Below are positions 31,586-32,617 of a stretch of 32,617 bases of DNA, piece after piece. Positions within the stretch are counted from its first letter, which is position 1, and each line of letters starts with the position of its first letter. Below the pieces are notes generated by a model that had not been told where the DNA came from, did no database searches, and saw only the letters and a program-made list of their open reading frames with translations. The stretch is from Basidiobolus ranarum (taxonomy: Eukaryota > Basidiobolomycota > Basidiobolomycetes > Basidiobolales): contig JASJQH010000081.1 of NCBI GenBank assembly GCA_040143965.1, positions 1 through 32,617 on the forward strand. The letters are read 5' to 3'. The translations under genes were made by a program, and so were the position numbers.

Positions 31586-32016
31586 CTTTAATGTAAATTA
31601 TCAACGAAATGAAAGAGTAGTACAGTAGAAGGTATATTTCGTTGGTTTTTTTCAATTTTTGTTTCCCGAAAATTGTATGCTACCGAGAGAAGAATATGGC
31701 ATTTGAGATCGTCAAAATTATAACTGATCCAATCATGATTTCAATAAAATATCATGATGGTAACAAATCAGTGATTTTTAAACCAACCAGTGGGACCTCT
31801 CCAAGTACTTTGTGGTTAAATTATTCATGCATGTTCGACTGCTAGAATTTTTAGATTAGTAGAATCAGCTAATCAGTTGTTACTGTATTTATCATCGATA
31901 CTTTCATAAGTCATAGCAGAGTTTGATAATTGTATTTTTGCATATTGTGAGCAGTCTAATTTTCGTCTAAACCTCTCCCATACAAACCATCTATTTGTCC
32001 TTCGACAAGTAAAAAG
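31586..32016. other. Divergent promoter region, PFD1 / last gene
   Basis: 431 bp between two start codons. It contains one short plus-strand open frame (ATG at 31696, 49 codons) without known motifs. No clear promoter element is recognised. Confidence 0.45.
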
Positions 32017-32617
32017 ATGTCTGGTGGAGATGACAGCGAAAAACCTCTTGAACCTGGTTCGCCTCATCCGAATGTTCCCTTATTCGAACTACTTCGACTC
32101 CCTAATCGGTTGATTTTTGAAAATGTTTATCTTAATGGACTACATACACTTCGACGATTTAAAATCCGGAATATTTCCAATAGTACTATAGTGGTTAAAC
32201 TTCGCTCAAACCTTGGATCCCAAGTTGCTTTTCAATTGAAAAACGAAAATTTCTCTGACCTCGAAACGGAGGAAAATACAACATATCCTGTCCAAGCAGA
32301 CCCCCCTCTAGACCTTATATCGAATTCAGCCAATTTTCTCGCACAATATTGCCCACAATTTAATGAAGTATTTAATTATGTTGATTATGTTGCTGAGTTA
32401 ATTTTAGGTCCTGAACAAAGTCAAGAAGTTGTCCTGGTTTTCCTTCCAGAAGAAAAGGCCCTAAGACGTCGTTTGAATAAAACTCAAAATAATCCACGCG
32501 ACCCACCTGCCAATCTTCCCCCAGATTCAGAGGTTTCCTCTAAAGACCTCGGAAATTCCCTTGTCTTCCCCTTATCTTCCGAAGAGGACCAAACGTTTGA
32601 TTTCAACGAAGTTCAGG
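32017..32617 (+). CDS. Unrecognised protein, 5' part only, with a possible ASH/MSP-type beta domain
   Basis: An open frame of 200 codons starts at ATG 32017 and runs off the window. It begins MSGGDDSEKPLEPGSP, then LFELLRLPNRLIFENVY, then a stretch of alternating hydrophobic and polar residues (TLRRFKIRNISNSTIVVKLR, LGSQVAFQLKNENFSDLE). A later block ends in SQEVVLVFLPEEKALRRRL. The run 'connected residues, then IRNIS...STIVVKL, then ...VVLVFLP' looks like the immunoglobulin-like beta-sandwich of ASH/MSP-type domains, whose strands carry NxSxxP-like turns and end near a hydrophobic FxP strand. That is inference from pattern. No signal peptide is present. From about residue 160 the sequence becomes Pro/Ser/Asp-rich and disordered. 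I do not know the family and assign no function. Confidence 0.65.
   Translation, partial: MSGGDDSEKPLEPGSPHPNVPLFELLRLPNRLIFENVYLNGLHTLRRFKIRNISNSTIVVKLRSNLGSQVAFQLKNENFSDLETEENTTYPVQADPPLDLISNSANFLAQYCPQFNEVFNYVDYVAELILGPEQSQEVVLVFLPEEKALRRRLNKTQNNPRDPPANLPPDSEVSSKDLGNSLVFPLSSEEDQTFDFNEVQ

Noticed and set aside
31696-31845. Possible 49-codon small gene upstream of the last gene
   Set aside because: It has an ATG and reads smoothly but has no motif or other support; chance cannot be excluded in 430 bp.

Overview
The window is nuclear DNA of a fungus. The alpha-aminoadipate lysine-pathway enzyme homoaconitase (LYS4), a YTP1-family protein, a CSC1/OSCA channel and a full-length topoisomerase II are all present. 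The genes are cut by about 33 short GT-AG introns, mostly 52-73 nt, several with a visible CTAAC-type branch point. Gaps between genes are AT-rich. Intron density, an HP1-type protein with chromo and chromo-shadow domains, and a Myb/U-box protein fit an early-diverging (non-Dikarya) fungus better than a budding yeast. That placement is inference.

Layout. 1-3595 holds no gene I can support: a Gly/Tyr-like low-complexity tract, a strong 13-bp hairpin, and a decayed direct repeat that may be an old LTR pair. Then follow RPS17 (-), a nine-exon nuclear protein with a Myb/SANT-like and a C-terminal U-box domain (-), a CSC1-like channel with one in-frame TAG (-), LYS4 (+), YTP1-like (+), an HP1-like chromodomain protein (-), a tail-anchored inositol polyphosphate 5-phosphatase (+), GID4 (-), GAL7 (+), a membrane-anchored DPBB protein (+), a two-finger C2H2 regulator (-), TOP2 (-), prefoldin subunit 1 (-), and the 5' part of an unrecognised gene (+) running off the right edge.

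The genes do not form one pathway or a cluster; this looks like ordinary core genome. Divergent pairs share promoters: CSC1-like/LYS4, HP1-like/5-phosphatase, GID4/GAL7 and PFD1/last gene. GID4 (receptor of the GID ubiquitin ligase) and GAL7 (galactose use) share about 680 bp that contains a TTAGGG-type box.

Exon joins were worked out by hand from frame, GT-AG sites and family resemblance; most close in frame exactly. I see no IS element, CRISPR array, rRNA or convincing tRNA, and no clear candidate for an undescribed multi-gene system. The points most worth a second look are the interrupted channel gene, the Myb/U-box protein, the unusual residues around the TOP2 active-site tyrosine, the HP1-like protein with a coding minisatellite, and the hairpin near the left edge.
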